Position numbers and translations under genes: made by a program. From Rugosimonospora acidiphila (lineage in GTDB: Bacteria > Actinomycetota > Actinomycetes > Mycobacteriales > Micromonosporaceae), in contig NZ_BAABJQ010000016.1 in NCBI RefSeq assembly GCF_039543385.1, positions 124,001-188,000 of the forward strand: a stretch of DNA of 64,000 nt, given 5' to 3'. Below the pieces are notes generated by a model. It searched no databases, was not told where the DNA came from, and saw only the letters and a list, made by a program, of their open reading frames with translations. Positions 37,093-45,566 of the stretch are shown here, one piece after another (the stretch's first letter is position 1; each line of letters opens with the position of its first letter).

Positions 37093-37250
37093 GCTGTTCC
37101 TATTGTCCCTGATAACCCGGCCGGCGCGCGAGTGGGGGCGCGTGCCGATCCCAGGACATGGCATAGTCCCTGGTCGGGCGGCCCGTCGGGCGCTACCCGG
37201 CGAAGCCGCCGGTGTGCTCCCCGGCCGGCGGGTATGGCAGGCTACCCCGC

Positions 37251-37538
37251 ATGGTGCTCGAAGTTGCTCTCATCGACGTGATCCCCGGCCGCGAGGACGA
37301 ATTCGCCGCCGCCTACGGCAAGGCTCGCGAGATCCTCGCCGATGTGGAGGGTTGCCGTTCGATCCGGATGACTCGCGGCGTGGAGAGCCCGTCGCGGTTC
37401 GTGCTCCTGGTCGAGTGGGACTCGCTCGACGCGCACCTGGACAACTTCCGGGCCACCGAGCGCTTCACCACCTGGCGCGGGCTGATCGGCCCGTACTTCG
37501 ACGGGGCGCCCCGGGTCGAGCACTTCGAGGACCTTTAG
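37251..37538 (+). CDS. Antibiotic-biosynthesis-monooxygenase (ABM) domain protein
   Basis: 95 aa, one ferredoxin-like ABM domain: LEVALIDVIPGREDEFAAAY, CRSIRMTRGVE, FVLLVEWDSLDAHLDNF with the conserved W. Such proteins are quinol/quinone monooxygenases or heme-binding. CAGGCT is 7 nt before the ATG, so the start at 37251 is preferred over 37212. Convergent with uvrB. Confidence 0.88.
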   Translation: MVLEVALIDVIPGREDEFAAAYGKAREILADVEGCRSIRMTRGVESPSRFVLLVEWDSLDAHLDNFRATERFTTWRGLIGPYFDGAPRVEHFEDL

Positions 37539-37596
37539 CCCTCGGGGCGGCGCCACTGACGGCCAGCGCCGTCGGGCGCCGCCCGGTCTGGTCCGG

Positions 37597-39696
37597 CTAC
37601 CGCACGCCGGCGACGTCCATCCCGCGCAGTTCCTTCTTGAGCTCCCCGATCTCGTCCCGGATCCGGGCCGCCAGCTCGAACTGCAGCTCGCGGGCTGCGG
37701 CGAGCATCTGCTCGTTGAGGTCCTGAATGAGCTGGGCCAGGTCGGCGCGGGCCATCCCCTCGCGGGACGGCGTGCTCGCCCGGCCCCGGCTGCGGGTCTC
37801 GGGGACTGGCGCCTTGCCCCGCGATATCTGGCGCCCGGCACCGCCGACCATGGCATCGTTCTCCTCGGCATCGCGGTAGATGTCGTCGAGGATGTCGTGG
37901 ATCTTCTTGCGCAGCGGCTGCGGATCGATGCCCCTGGCCTTGTTGTACGCGGTCTGCTTGTCGCGCCGGCGGTTGGTCTCATCGATCGCCTTGGCCATCG
38001 AGGGCGTCATCTTGTCCGCATACATGTGGACCTGGCCCGACACGTTACGGGCGGCCCGACCGATGGTCTGCACCAGCGACGTCCCGCTGCGCAGGAAACC
38101 CTCCTTGTCCGCGTCGAGGATCGCCACCAGGCTCACCTCGGGCAGGTCGAGGCCCTCCCGGAGCAGGTTGATGCCGACCAGCACGTCAAAGTCACCCTTG
38201 CGCAACTCTCGCAGCAATTCGACCCGGCGCAGGGTGTCCACCTCGGAGTGCAGGTACCGCACGCGGATGCCGTGCTCCAGCAGGTAGTCGGTGAGGTCCT
38301 CGGCCATCTTCTTGGTCAGCGTGGTGACCAGCACGCGCTCGTCCCGCTCGGTGCGCAGCCGGATCTCGTGCATCAGGTCGTCGATCTGGCCCTTGGTGGG
38401 CTTGACCACCACCTCCGGGTCGACCAGGCCGGTCGGCCGGATGACCTGCTCGACCACCTCGCCCTGCGAGTGCTGCAGCTCCCACGGGCCGGGGGTCGCC
38501 GACAGGTAGACCATCTGGCCCACCCGCTCCAGGAACTCGTCGAACCGCAGCGGCCGGTTGTCCTGCGCGGAGGGCAGCCGGAACCCGTGGTCCACCAGCA
38601 TCCGCTTGCGCGACGCGTCGCCCTCATACATGCCGCCGATCTGCGGCACGGTGTTGTGCGACTCGTCGATCACGGTCATGAAGTCGTCCGGGAAGTAGTC
38701 GAGCAGGCAGTGTGGCGGGTCGCCGGGCTGCCGGTCGTCGATGTGCATCGAGTAGTTCTCGATGCCGGAGCAGAACCCGACCTGCCGCATCATCTCGATG
38801 TCGTATGTGGTGCGCATCCGCAGCCGCTGGGCCTCCAGCAGCTTGCCCTGCGTCTCGAACTCGGCCAGCCGGGCCTCCAGCTCCGCCTCGATCCCGCGGA
38901 TCGCCCGCTCCATCCGCTCCGGACCCGCCGCGTAGTGGCTGGCCGGGAAGATCAACATCTCGTCGACCTCGCGCACGACATCGCCGGTCAACGGGTGCAG
39001 GTAATAGAGCTTCTCGATCTCGTCGCCGAAGAACTCGATGCGCAGCGCGAGCTCCTCGTAGGCGGGGATGATCTCCAGGGTGTCGCCGCGCACCCGGAAC
39101 GTGCCGCGCTGGAAGGCGAGGTCGTTGCGCGTGTACTGGATGTCGACGAGGCGGCGCAGCAGGTGGTCGCGCTCGAACTCGTCGCCGACGCTCACCTTGA
39201 CCGCCTGCGCCAGGTATTCGTGCGGCGTGCCCAGGCCGTAGATGGCCGACACGGTGGCCACCACGATGACGTCCCGCCGGGTCAGCAACGACATGGTGGC
39301 CGAGTGACGCAGCCGCTCGACCTCCTCATTGATCGAGGAGTCCTTCTCGATGTAGGTGTCGGTCTGCGGGATGTATGCCTCGGGCTGGTAGTAGTCGTAG
39401 TAACTGACGAAATATTCCACCGCGTTGCGCGGCAACAGCTCCCGGAACTCCTTGGCCAGCTGGGCGGCGAGCGTCTTGTTGGGGGCGAGCACCAGGGTCG
39501 GCCGCTGCATCCGCTCGATCAGCCAGGCCGTGGTCGCGCTCTTACCGGTGCCGGTCGCGCCGAGCAGCACCACGTGCCGGTCGCCGCGCCGCACCCGGCG
39601 CTCAAGTTCATCGATCGCTGCCGGTTGGTCGCCAGAGGGTTGGTACTCGCTGATCACCTCAAGGCGATTGTCGAGACGCGGGATGTCCAGGGCCAT
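37597..39696 (-). CDS. uvrB: Excinuclease ABC subunit B
   Basis: 699 aa. Walker A GATGTGKSATT near residue 45, beta-hairpin region YYDYYQPEAYIPQTDTYIEK near residue 100, Walker B DESH near residue 345, helicase motif VI QTIGRAARN near residue 545, C-terminal UVR domain that binds UvrC (residues about 655-695). Damage-verifying helicase of nucleotide excision repair. Full length, with no neighbouring repair gene. Confidence 0.98.
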   Translation of the reverse strand: MALDIPRLDNRLEVISEYQPSGDQPAAIDELERRVRRGDRHVVLLGATGTGKSATTAWLIERMQRPTLVLAPNKTLAAQLAKEFRELLPRNAVEYFVSYYDYYQPEAYIPQTDTYIEKDSSINEEVERLRHSATMSLLTRRDVIVVATVSAIYGLGTPHEYLAQAVKVSVGDEFERDHLLRRLVDIQYTRNDLAFQRGTFRVRGDTLEIIPAYEELALRIEFFGDEIEKLYYLHPLTGDVVREVDEMLIFPASHYAAGPERMERAIRGIEAELEARLAEFETQGKLLEAQRLRMRTTYDIEMMRQVGFCSGIENYSMHIDDRQPGDPPHCLLDYFPDDFMTVIDESHNTVPQIGGMYEGDASRKRMLVDHGFRLPSAQDNRPLRFDEFLERVGQMVYLSATPGPWELQHSQGEVVEQVIRPTGLVDPEVVVKPTKGQIDDLMHEIRLRTERDERVLVTTLTKKMAEDLTDYLLEHGIRVRYLHSEVDTLRRVELLRELRKGDFDVLVGINLLREGLDLPEVSLVAILDADKEGFLRSGTSLVQTIGRAARNVSGQVHMYADKMTPSMAKAIDETNRRRDKQTAYNKARGIDPQPLRKKIHDILDDIYRDAEENDAMVGGAGRQISRGKAPVPETRSRGRASTPSREGMARADLAQLIQDLNEQMLAAARELQFELAARIRDEIGELKKELRGMDVAGVR

Positions 39697-40179
39697 GAAA
39701 ACAACGGTACGCCGGGGGTCTGACAGTTCCGCGCCACCGGCCGGAGCCCGGCCGATCGAGGTGGGCGGGGTGGGCCGGCACCGAACCGGACACCGGCGAC
39801 GGTATGTGCACGATCGGATTCAACATTGCGATTGTGTGGCTGAGATCACCGCGATACCGTCAATACGTGGGCCGCTCGCGGCGGCCGACCGAAGCGACGA
39901 CCGGACCTCCACACCGGCCGGTCGCGCTCGGCGCATGGGTCTGCAGCCCCGGCCACGCCGGTGAGCGCACCCGTCGCGGTCGCGCAGACGCGCAGACCGG
40001 CCGCCGCGAGCTGCCTTATCTGTTGCCCGGCATCGATCTCCCCCGATTGAGGAGCCGCCGCGCGGTCCAGCCGCCGCTCCGGCCGGGACCCTACGCAGTC
40101 GCTCGGATGCCTTGAGTCGCAGGTAGACCACGACCAGGTCGGATCGGGCCAACCGCGTGTGCGGGGCTAGACCGGGACC
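39697..40179. other. Gene-less stretch between uvrB and coaE
   Basis: About 480 bp. Frames exist on both strands but are Arg/Pro/Gly-rich shadows without motifs, RBS or family resemblance. Slightly AT-richer patches near 39815-39870 could hold the uvrB promoter, but no clear box was found. Confidence 0.5.
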
Positions 40180-40235
40180 AGCCGCGCGAGCGGTCCAGAT
40201 CGGACGCAGCCGCACGAGCGGTTCAGATCGGACGC
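40180..40235. repeat. 28-bp tandem duplication of the coaE 3' end
   Basis: 40180-40207 and 40208-40235 are direct repeats differing at two positions (AGCCGCGCGAGCGGTCCAG versus AGCCGCACGAGCGGTTCAG, then the same GATCGGACGC end). The right copy contains the last codons and the stop of coaE (minus strand); the left copy lies just past the stop. Confidence 0.85.
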
Positions 40236-40813
40236 AGCCGCCTGCGCCACATCGCGTCGACCTGAGTGCGCAACTCCTCCAGCGTGCCGTCGTTGGTCAG
40301 CACCACGTCGGCGACGGCGCGGCGCTGCTCGTCGGTGGCCTGCGCGGCGATCCGCGCCCGGGCCTCGGACTCGCTCATGCCCCGCACGTCCATCAGCCGC
40401 CGCAGCCGGGTGGACTCGTCGGCCTGCACCACGACCACCAGGTCGAAGCCCTTGCCCTGCCCGGTCTCCACCAGCAGCGGCACGTCGTTGACCACGATCG
40501 ACCCCGACGGCGCCTCGGCCACCAGTTCGGCGGTCCGGGCCCGTACCCGCGGATGGATGATCGACTCCAGTCGGCGCCGGGCCTCGTCGTCGCCGAACAC
40601 CCGCCGACCCAGCGCTGGGCGGTCGAGCGCGCCGTCCGGACCGAGCACCTCGGGCCCGAACACGCTCACCACCTCGGCCAGCCCGTCGGTGCCGGGCGCA
40701 ACCACCTCGCGGGCGAGCTGGTCGGCGTCGATCACCCTCGCGCCCAGCTCGGCCAGGCGCCTGGCCACCTCGCTCTTGCCTGCCCCGATGCCACCGGTCA
40801 GTCCGACCTTCAC
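40223..40813 (-). CDS. coaE: Dephospho-CoA kinase
   Basis: 196 aa from GTG 40813. P-loop KVGLTGGIGAGKSEVARRL at the very start, DAD in VIDADQLAREVV, and the lid region VVVVQADESTRLRRLMDVRG. Last step of CoA synthesis. TAGGCT (complement 40821-40826) lies 7 nt before this GTG; the ATG at 40819 is only 1 nt from the box and would be inside the promoter, so GTG is chosen. It lacks the C-terminal GrpB-like domain found in many actinobacterial CoaE proteins. Confidence 0.95.
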   Translation of the reverse strand: MKVGLTGGIGAGKSEVARRLAELGARVIDADQLAREVVAPGTDGLAEVVSVFGPEVLGPDGALDRPALGRRVFGDDEARRRLESIIHPRVRARTAELVAEAPSGSIVVNDVPLLVETGQGKGFDLVVVVQADESTRLRRLMDVRGMSESEARARIAAQATDEQRRAVADVVLTNDGTLEELRTQVDAMWRRRLRPI

Positions 40814-40953
40814 GATCATGAGCCTACCGGGTTGGGCCGCGACCCACCGGCGCCCGGCCGGTGGTCGGCGTCTCCGGACGGGCGCCGTCGAATCCTCACC
40901 CCGCCGAGCGCCCCCGGACCCGCCGCCCCCGCCCGCCGGCGGCCGCAGGGTGC

Positions 40954-40989
40954 GAGCAGCGAAAACGGCGGGAGCAGCGAAAACGGCGC
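40954..40989. repeat. 18-bp tandem repeat beside the rpsA terminator
   Basis: GAGCAGCGAAAACGGCGG (40954-40971) is followed directly by GAGCAGCGAAAACGGCGC (40972-40989). On the minus strand each unit gives a CGTTTTCG word just after the terminator stem. Confidence 0.85.
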
Positions 40990-41024
40990 GGCCCCGGTCC
41001 GGAACGTTCCGGACCGGGGCCGCG
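40987..41024 (-). terminator. rpsA terminator: 38-bp perfect palindrome
   Basis: Arms 40987-41005 and 41006-41024 are exact reverse complements (19 bp each) centred on AACGTT, 23 nt past the rpsA stop. On the minus strand it is followed by CCGTTTTCG, the nearest thing to a U-tract. It separates rpsA from coaE. Confidence 0.85.
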
Positions 41025-41047
41025 TCGCGTGACGCTGACCGGATGGC

Positions 41048-42532
41048 TCAGCTCTTGCCGCCCGCGAGCTTCTCCCGCAGCGCGGCGAGAGCCTCGTCGG
41101 TGGCAAGGGTGCCGGCCGGCTCCTCGGCCGCCTTCGCGGGAGCCGGGGTGGCGGAGCTGACCGAACCGCCGCCCTGCACCGGCTCGGCCGCGGCGTCCGC
41201 CGCACGGGCCGTCTGCACCTGCTTGGTGTGGGCCTCCCAGCGCACGCGGGCCTCGGCGTACTGCCGCTCCCACTCCTCGCGCTGCTTCTCGAAGCCCTCG
41301 AGCCACTCCCCGGTCTCCGGGTCGAAGCCGTCCGGGTAGATGTAGTTGCCCTCGTTGTCGTAGGTCGCCGACATGCCGTAGAGGGTCGGGTCGAAGTGCT
41401 CCTCGCCCTCGACGAAGCCCTCGTTGGCCTGCTTGAGCGACAGCGAGATCCGCCGGCGCTCCAGGTCGATGTCGATGACCTTGACCATGACGTCCGAGCC
41501 GACCTGCACGACCTGCTCCGGGATCTCCACGTGGCGCTCGGCCAGCTCGGAGATGTGCACCAGGCCCTCGATGCCGTCGTCCACGCGGACGAAGGCGCCG
41601 AACGGCACGAGCTTGGTGACCTTACCCGGAACGATCTGCTGGATCGCGTGCGTCCGAGCGAACTGGCGCCACGGGTCCTCCTGGGTCGCCTTCAGCGACA
41701 GGGACACCCGCTCGCGGTCCAGGTCGACGTCGAGCACCTCGACCTCGACCTCCTGGCCCACCTCGACGACCTCGGACGGGTGGTCGATGTGCTTCCAGGA
41801 CAGCTCGGAGACGTGCACCAGGCCGTCGACGCCACCGAGGTCCACGAAGGCACCGAAGTTGACGATCGACGAGACCACGCCCTTGCGGACCTGGCCCTTC
41901 TGCAGCTTGTTGAGGAACTCGGTGCGCACCTCGGACTGGGTCTGCTCGAGGTAGGCGCGGCGGGACAGAACCACGTTGTTACGGTTCTTGTCCAGCTCAA
42001 TGATCTTCGCCTCGAGCTCCCGGCCGACGTACGGCTGGAGGTCACGGACGCGACGCATCTCGACCAGCGAGGCGGGCAGGAAGCCGCGCAGACCGATGTC
42101 GAGGATCAGGCCGCCCTTGACCACCTCGATGACCGAGCCGCGGACGACGCCGTCGTCCTCCTTGATCTTCTCGATGGTGCCCCACGCACGCTCGTACTGC
42201 GCGCGCTTCTTCGAGAGGATCAGGCGGCCTTCCTTGTCCTCCTTCTGGAGGACGAGTGCCTCGATGTGGTCATTGATCGAAACAACCTCGGCCGGATCAA
42301 CGTCGTGCTTGATCGACAACTCACGAGAGGGGATCACGCCCTCGGTCTTGTAGCCGATGTCGAGCAGGACCTCGTCCCGGTCGACCTTGACGACGGTGCC
42401 CTCCACGATGTCACCGTCGTTGAAGTACTTGATGGTCTCGTCGATCGCTGCGAGGAAGGCTTCCTCGGAGTTGAAGTCGTCGACGGCGACCTTGTTGCTG
42501 GCGCTCGAGGTGGCCTCGATGCTGCTCGTCAT
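41048..42532 (-). CDS. rpsA: 30S ribosomal protein S1
   Basis: 494 aa with four S1 RNA-binding domains at about residues 37-105, 125-190, 210-280 and 295-365 (VKGGLILDIGLRGFLPASL, NFGAFVDLGGVDGLVHVSEL, PFGAFVRVDDGIEGLVHISEL). The C-terminal 110 residues are acidic and Ala/Glu-rich, as in other actinobacterial S1 proteins, which have fewer S1 repeats than the E. coli protein. A leader of over 100 nt without a gene precedes it. Confidence 0.98.
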   Translation of the reverse strand: MTSSIEATSSASNKVAVDDFNSEEAFLAAIDETIKYFNDGDIVEGTVVKVDRDEVLLDIGYKTEGVIPSRELSIKHDVDPAEVVSINDHIEALVLQKEDKEGRLILSKKRAQYERAWGTIEKIKEDDGVVRGSVIEVVKGGLILDIGLRGFLPASLVEMRRVRDLQPYVGRELEAKIIELDKNRNNVVLSRRAYLEQTQSEVRTEFLNKLQKGQVRKGVVSSIVNFGAFVDLGGVDGLVHVSELSWKHIDHPSEVVEVGQEVEVEVLDVDLDRERVSLSLKATQEDPWRQFARTHAIQQIVPGKVTKLVPFGAFVRVDDGIEGLVHISELAERHVEIPEQVVQVGSDVMVKVIDIDLERRRISLSLKQANEGFVEGEEHFDPTLYGMSATYDNEGNYIYPDGFDPETGEWLEGFEKQREEWERQYAEARVRWEAHTKQVQTARAADAAAEPVQGGGSVSSATPAPAKAAEEPAGTLATDEALAALREKLAGGKS

Positions 42533-42743
42533 GTGGGTTGTTGCTCCGGTCGGATTATGTCGGGCGAACCTGGTGCGTCGCGGGCTCGCCGCGGGCGCGT
42601 CCCGAACGAAATCCCCAGAAGATCGTTGGTAGCGTGCCGGCGGCCGCGGACCTGCTCCCTACCGAGATACGCGCCCACGAGTGCATTGACTAGCTTACCG
42701 TGCGCATCCGCACAGCGTGCAAGCCCTCTGGCGCGCCGACGCG

Positions 42744-42749
42744 TACTGT
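42744..42749 (+). promoter_or_regulatory. -10 box TACTGT for leaderless methyltransferase gene
   Basis: TACTGT is followed by 7 nt and the ATG at 42757. Confidence 0.5.
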
Positions 42750-42756
42750 ATTCGGG

Positions 42757-43563
42757 ATGAGTTGCGAGCCCGGGGTGGCCCGGCGAGCCGTATCTCCCGA
42801 GGAGAGCCGCCGGGCGAGCCGCTCCTGGTGGGACCGGGACGCGGATGACTATCAGGCCGAACATGGCACATTTCTCGGCGACGTCGACTTCCGGTGGTGC
42901 CCGGAGGGCCTGCGCGAGGCCGAGGCCGGCCTGCTCGGCCCGGTGGCGGGCCGGCGGGTGCTCGAGGTCGGCTGCGGCGCGGCGGCCGCCTCCCGGTGGC
43001 TGGCCACGCAGCATGCCGAGGTGGTGGCGCTGGACCTGTCCGGAGGCATGCTCCGGCACGCGCGTGAGGCCGCCGATCGCAGCGGGGTGCACGTCCCGCT
43101 GCTCCAGGCCGACGCGACCGCGCTGCCGCTGGCCGACGCGTCGTTCGACATCGCCTGTACGGCGTTCGGCGCGGTGCCGTTCGTGGCCGACTCCGCCGCG
43201 GTGATGCGGGAGGTGTACCGGGTGCTGCGCCCCGGCGGACGCTGGATCTTCGCGGTGACCCATCCGATCCGCTGGATCTTTCTGGACGATCCGGGCGAGA
43301 ACGGCCTGGTGGCGACCCACTCGTACTTCGACCGCCGGCCGTACGTCGAGTCCGACGAGTCGGGCCGGACCACGTACGTGGAGCAGCACCGCACGCTCGG
43401 CGACCGGATCCGTGAGCTGGTCGCCGCCGGGTTCACGCTGGAGGATCTGATCGAACCCGAGTGGCCGCCGGGGCACGAGGAAATCTGGGGCCAGTGGAGC
43501 CCGCTGCGCGGCCGGATCTTCCCGGGTACCGCGATCTTCGTGGCCGCCCGGCCCCGATCCTGA
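42757..43563 (+). CDS. Class I SAM-dependent methyltransferase
   Basis: 268 aa. Motif I VLEVGCGAAAASRWLA near residue 70, acidic loop VVALDLSGGMLRHA, motif post-II LADASFDIACTAFGAVPFV and motif III LRPGGRWIFAVTHPI. Resembles UbiE/Methyltransf_11 proteins; substrate unknown. The start at 42757 is supported by TACTGT 7 nt upstream. Divergent from rpsA, a conserved neighbour pair in related actinomycetes as far as I recall. Confidence 0.9.
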   Translation: MSCEPGVARRAVSPEESRRASRSWWDRDADDYQAEHGTFLGDVDFRWCPEGLREAEAGLLGPVAGRRVLEVGCGAAAASRWLATQHAEVVALDLSGGMLRHAREAADRSGVHVPLLQADATALPLADASFDIACTAFGAVPFVADSAAVMREVYRVLRPGGRWIFAVTHPIRWIFLDDPGENGLVATHSYFDRRPYVESDESGRTTYVEQHRTLGDRIRELVAAGFTLEDLIEPEWPPGHEEIWGQWSPLRGRIFPGTAIFVAARPRS

Positions 43564-43653
43564 CCTCGATCCCGGACCGGCGACCCCACTGCCCGCGGGG
43601 TCGCCGGCGCACGGCGCTTGTTTGCCGTTCTGAGCGGTCAGGTCCCAGGCCGG

Positions 43654-44532
43654 TCAGGCGTTCAGCTGCGCCAGCGCCGTCGCGATCGACTCGGCGATCG
43701 GAGTGGTCGAGCGGCCGATGAGCCGCGACAGGTCACCCGGGCCGCCGGCCAGCGCGCCCCGGCTGATCGCGGCGTCGACGTCCACCAGGATGTCGGCGAG
43801 CGCCCCGGGCACGCCCGCGCTGGTCATCAGGGCCTTGTGCGCCTCGGGCGACAGGGACTCGTGCACGACCTTCCGGCCGGACTGCCGGGACACCTCCTCG
43901 GCGAACTCCTCGAAGGTCCACTCAGCGTCGCCGCCCAGTTCGTACGCCTTGTTGAGGTGCCCGTGGTGGTTGAGCACGACCGCGGCGGCCGCGGCGTAGT
44001 CCGTGCGCGGGGCGGTCGCCAGCCGGGCCCCGGGCACGACGCTGTTGGAGATCGCGCCGCGCTCCAGGATGCCGGCGAGGTCGCCGGTGAACATCGACGC
44101 GTCCGAGTACCAGTTGTTGCGCAGGAAGGTGTACGAGAGACCGGAGTTGAGGATGAGCTGCTCGGTCTCGCGGTGCTCGCCGGCGAGCAGGAAGTCGGCC
44201 TTCGGCCCGCCGAACACGCCGGTGTAGGCCAGCTGGGCCACGCCCGCCGCCCGGGCAGCGTCGATCACCGCGCGGTGCTGGGGCATGCGGCTGCCCACGT
44301 CGGTACCGGAGATCAACAGCACCCGGTCCTCGGGCCGCAGCAGCCCCTCGAACATCTCGGGCCGGTCGTAGTCGGCGATGTGCAGCCGCAGGCCCCGGGC
44401 TGCGAGGTCGGCGGCCCGCTCCTTGCTGCGCGCAACGGCCGTGATCCCATCCGCGGAAACCCCGGCGTCCAGCAGGTCGGCGATGATCATGCGGCCGAGC
44501 TGCCCGGTTGCCCCGGTGATGACGATGCTCAT
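43654..44532 (-). CDS. qor2: NAD(P)H:quinone oxidoreductase, QOR2/NmrA type
   Basis: 292 aa atypical SDR. TGATGQLG at residue 6 binds the dinucleotide; RSKERAADLAARG, then EHRETEQLILNSGLSYTFLRNNWY near residue 118 match the QOR2 (YtfG) branch of the NmrA family. It reduces quinones with NADPH, limiting redox cycling. It is divergent from an HxlR-type regulator with Cys at position 17, the same arrangement as qor2-qorR of Corynebacterium glutamicum, so thiol-stress induction is likely. Confidence 0.88.
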   Translation of the reverse strand: MSIVITGATGQLGRMIIADLLDAGVSADGITAVARSKERAADLAARGLRLHIADYDRPEMFEGLLRPEDRVLLISGTDVGSRMPQHRAVIDAARAAGVAQLAYTGVFGGPKADFLLAGEHRETEQLILNSGLSYTFLRNNWYSDASMFTGDLAGILERGAISNSVVPGARLATAPRTDYAAAAAVVLNHHGHLNKAYELGGDAEWTFEEFAEEVSRQSGRKVVHESLSPEAHKALMTSAGVPGALADILVDVDAAISRGALAGGPGDLSRLIGRSTTPIAESIATALAQLNA

Positions 44533-44617
44533 ACGAGGTGCTTCTTCCCGTTGTGTGTCATAAGGTGCGACCCCTACGGTCGGACCTTACCCTAGAAGCG
44601 GTACAGGATGTTCCGAA

Positions 44618-44642
44618 AGTACCCACTTTGAAGTAAGGTACT
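44618..44642. promoter_or_regulatory. QorR-type operator over the regulator's own -10 box
   Basis: AGTACC (44618-44623) and GGTACT (44637-44642) are a perfect inverted repeat with 13 bp between; a second dyad ACTTTGAAGT lies inside. TAAGGT at 44634-44639, 6 nt before the GTG start at 44646, is the probable -10 box, so a bound repressor blocks its own leaderless transcription. Confidence 0.65.
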
Positions 44643-44645
44643 GGT

Positions 44646-45038
44646 GTGGACGTAAGGGAGCTCGACTCGCCGCCGGACGTCAACCGTGCGGATTGCCCAT
44701 CCCGGCTGGTTCTTGAACATGTGACCAGCCGTTGGGGCGTGCTTGTTTTGGCCGCGCTGCTGGAACACGCGTACCGGTTCAGCGAGCTGCGCCGGCGCGT
44801 CGGCGGGGTGAGCGAGAAGATGCTCGCGCAGACCCTGCAGACCCTGGAGCGCGACGGCTTCATCCACCGCGACGCCAAGCCGGTCATCCCGCCGCGCGTC
44901 GACTATTCGCTCACGCCCCTGGGCCGCGAGGCCGCCGAGCAGGTGTGGGCGCTGACCCGGTGGGTGGAGGGCACGCTCGACGCGGTCTTCGACGCGCGCG
45001 CCGCCTATGACGGGGCGCGCGAGGCCCAGCGGGTCTAG
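44646..45038 (+). CDS. qorR: HxlR family redox-sensing regulator (QorR-like)
   Basis: 130 aa winged-helix of the HxlR/DUF24 family: LVLEHVTSRWGVLVLAALLE, RFSELRRRVGGVSEKMLAQTL, YSLTPLG. The single conserved N-terminal Cys is at residue 17 (RADCPSR), the position used for thiol sensing in QorR of C. glutamicum. GTG start, 6 nt after the -10 box TAAGGT, so leaderless. Divergent from the quinone oxidoreductase it most likely represses. Confidence 0.9.
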   Translation: MDVRELDSPPDVNRADCPSRLVLEHVTSRWGVLVLAALLEHAYRFSELRRRVGGVSEKMLAQTLQTLERDGFIHRDAKPVIPPRVDYSLTPLGREAAEQVWALTRWVEGTLDAVFDARAAYDGAREAQRV

Positions 45039-45047
45039 GCCCCTCGG

Positions 45048-45566
45048 CTAGCGGCGCACGCGCAGTTCGGTCTCCCGGCCGCCGGCTTGGCCGCCCCGCA
45101 GCTGCCGGATGGCGTCGCGGCGGGCCGCGCCGGTGAGCCGATCAAGGTACAGGACGCCCTGCAGGTGGTCGGTCTCGTGCTGCAGGCAGCGCGCCAGCTC
45201 CCCCGAGCCTGCGACCTCCACCGGATCGCCACGCAGGTCCACCCCGGCCACCAGCGCGTACGCCGCGCGGGGCGTCTGCGCCGCGACACCCGGAACAGAC
45301 AGGCAGCCCTCGGGGCCGTCGTAGGTGCCGGACAGCTCGACGACGCGCGGGTTGACAACGTAGCCGAGCTGGTCATCCACGTTGTACGAGAAGACGGCCA
45401 GGCCGACCCCGATCTGCGGCGCGGCCAGCCCGGCCCGGCCCGGCACCCGCACGGTGTCCATGAGGTCGTCGACGAGCCCGGCCAGCGAATCGTCGAACCG
45501 GGTGACCAGGTCGCAGGCGGTGCGCAGCACCGGGTCGCCGATCAGGCGCAGCGGGCGGACTGTCAC
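45048..45566 (-). CDS. def: Peptide deformylase
   Basis: 172 aa. All three motifs are intact: GLAAPQIG (near residue 46), EGCLSVPG (near residue 86, Cys ligand) and QHETDHLQG (near residue 129, HExDH). Removes formyl from nascent N-termini using a metal ion. Its GTG start overlaps the PadR stop (GTGA), an unusual pairing of a deformylase with a transcription regulator. The C-terminal 25 residues are Arg-rich. Confidence 0.96.
   Translation of the reverse strand: MTVRPLRLIGDPVLRTACDLVTRFDDSLAGLVDDLMDTVRVPGRAGLAAPQIGVGLAVFSYNVDDQLGYVVNPRVVELSGTYDGPEGCLSVPGVAAQTPRAAYALVAGVDLRGDPVEVAGSGELARCLQHETDHLQGVLYLDRLTGAARRDAIRQLRGGQAGGRETELRVRR

Noticed and set aside
39820..40215. 131-codon minus-strand frame between uvrB and coaE
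   Set aside because: No motif, RBS or promoter; composition is that of random high-GC sequence.
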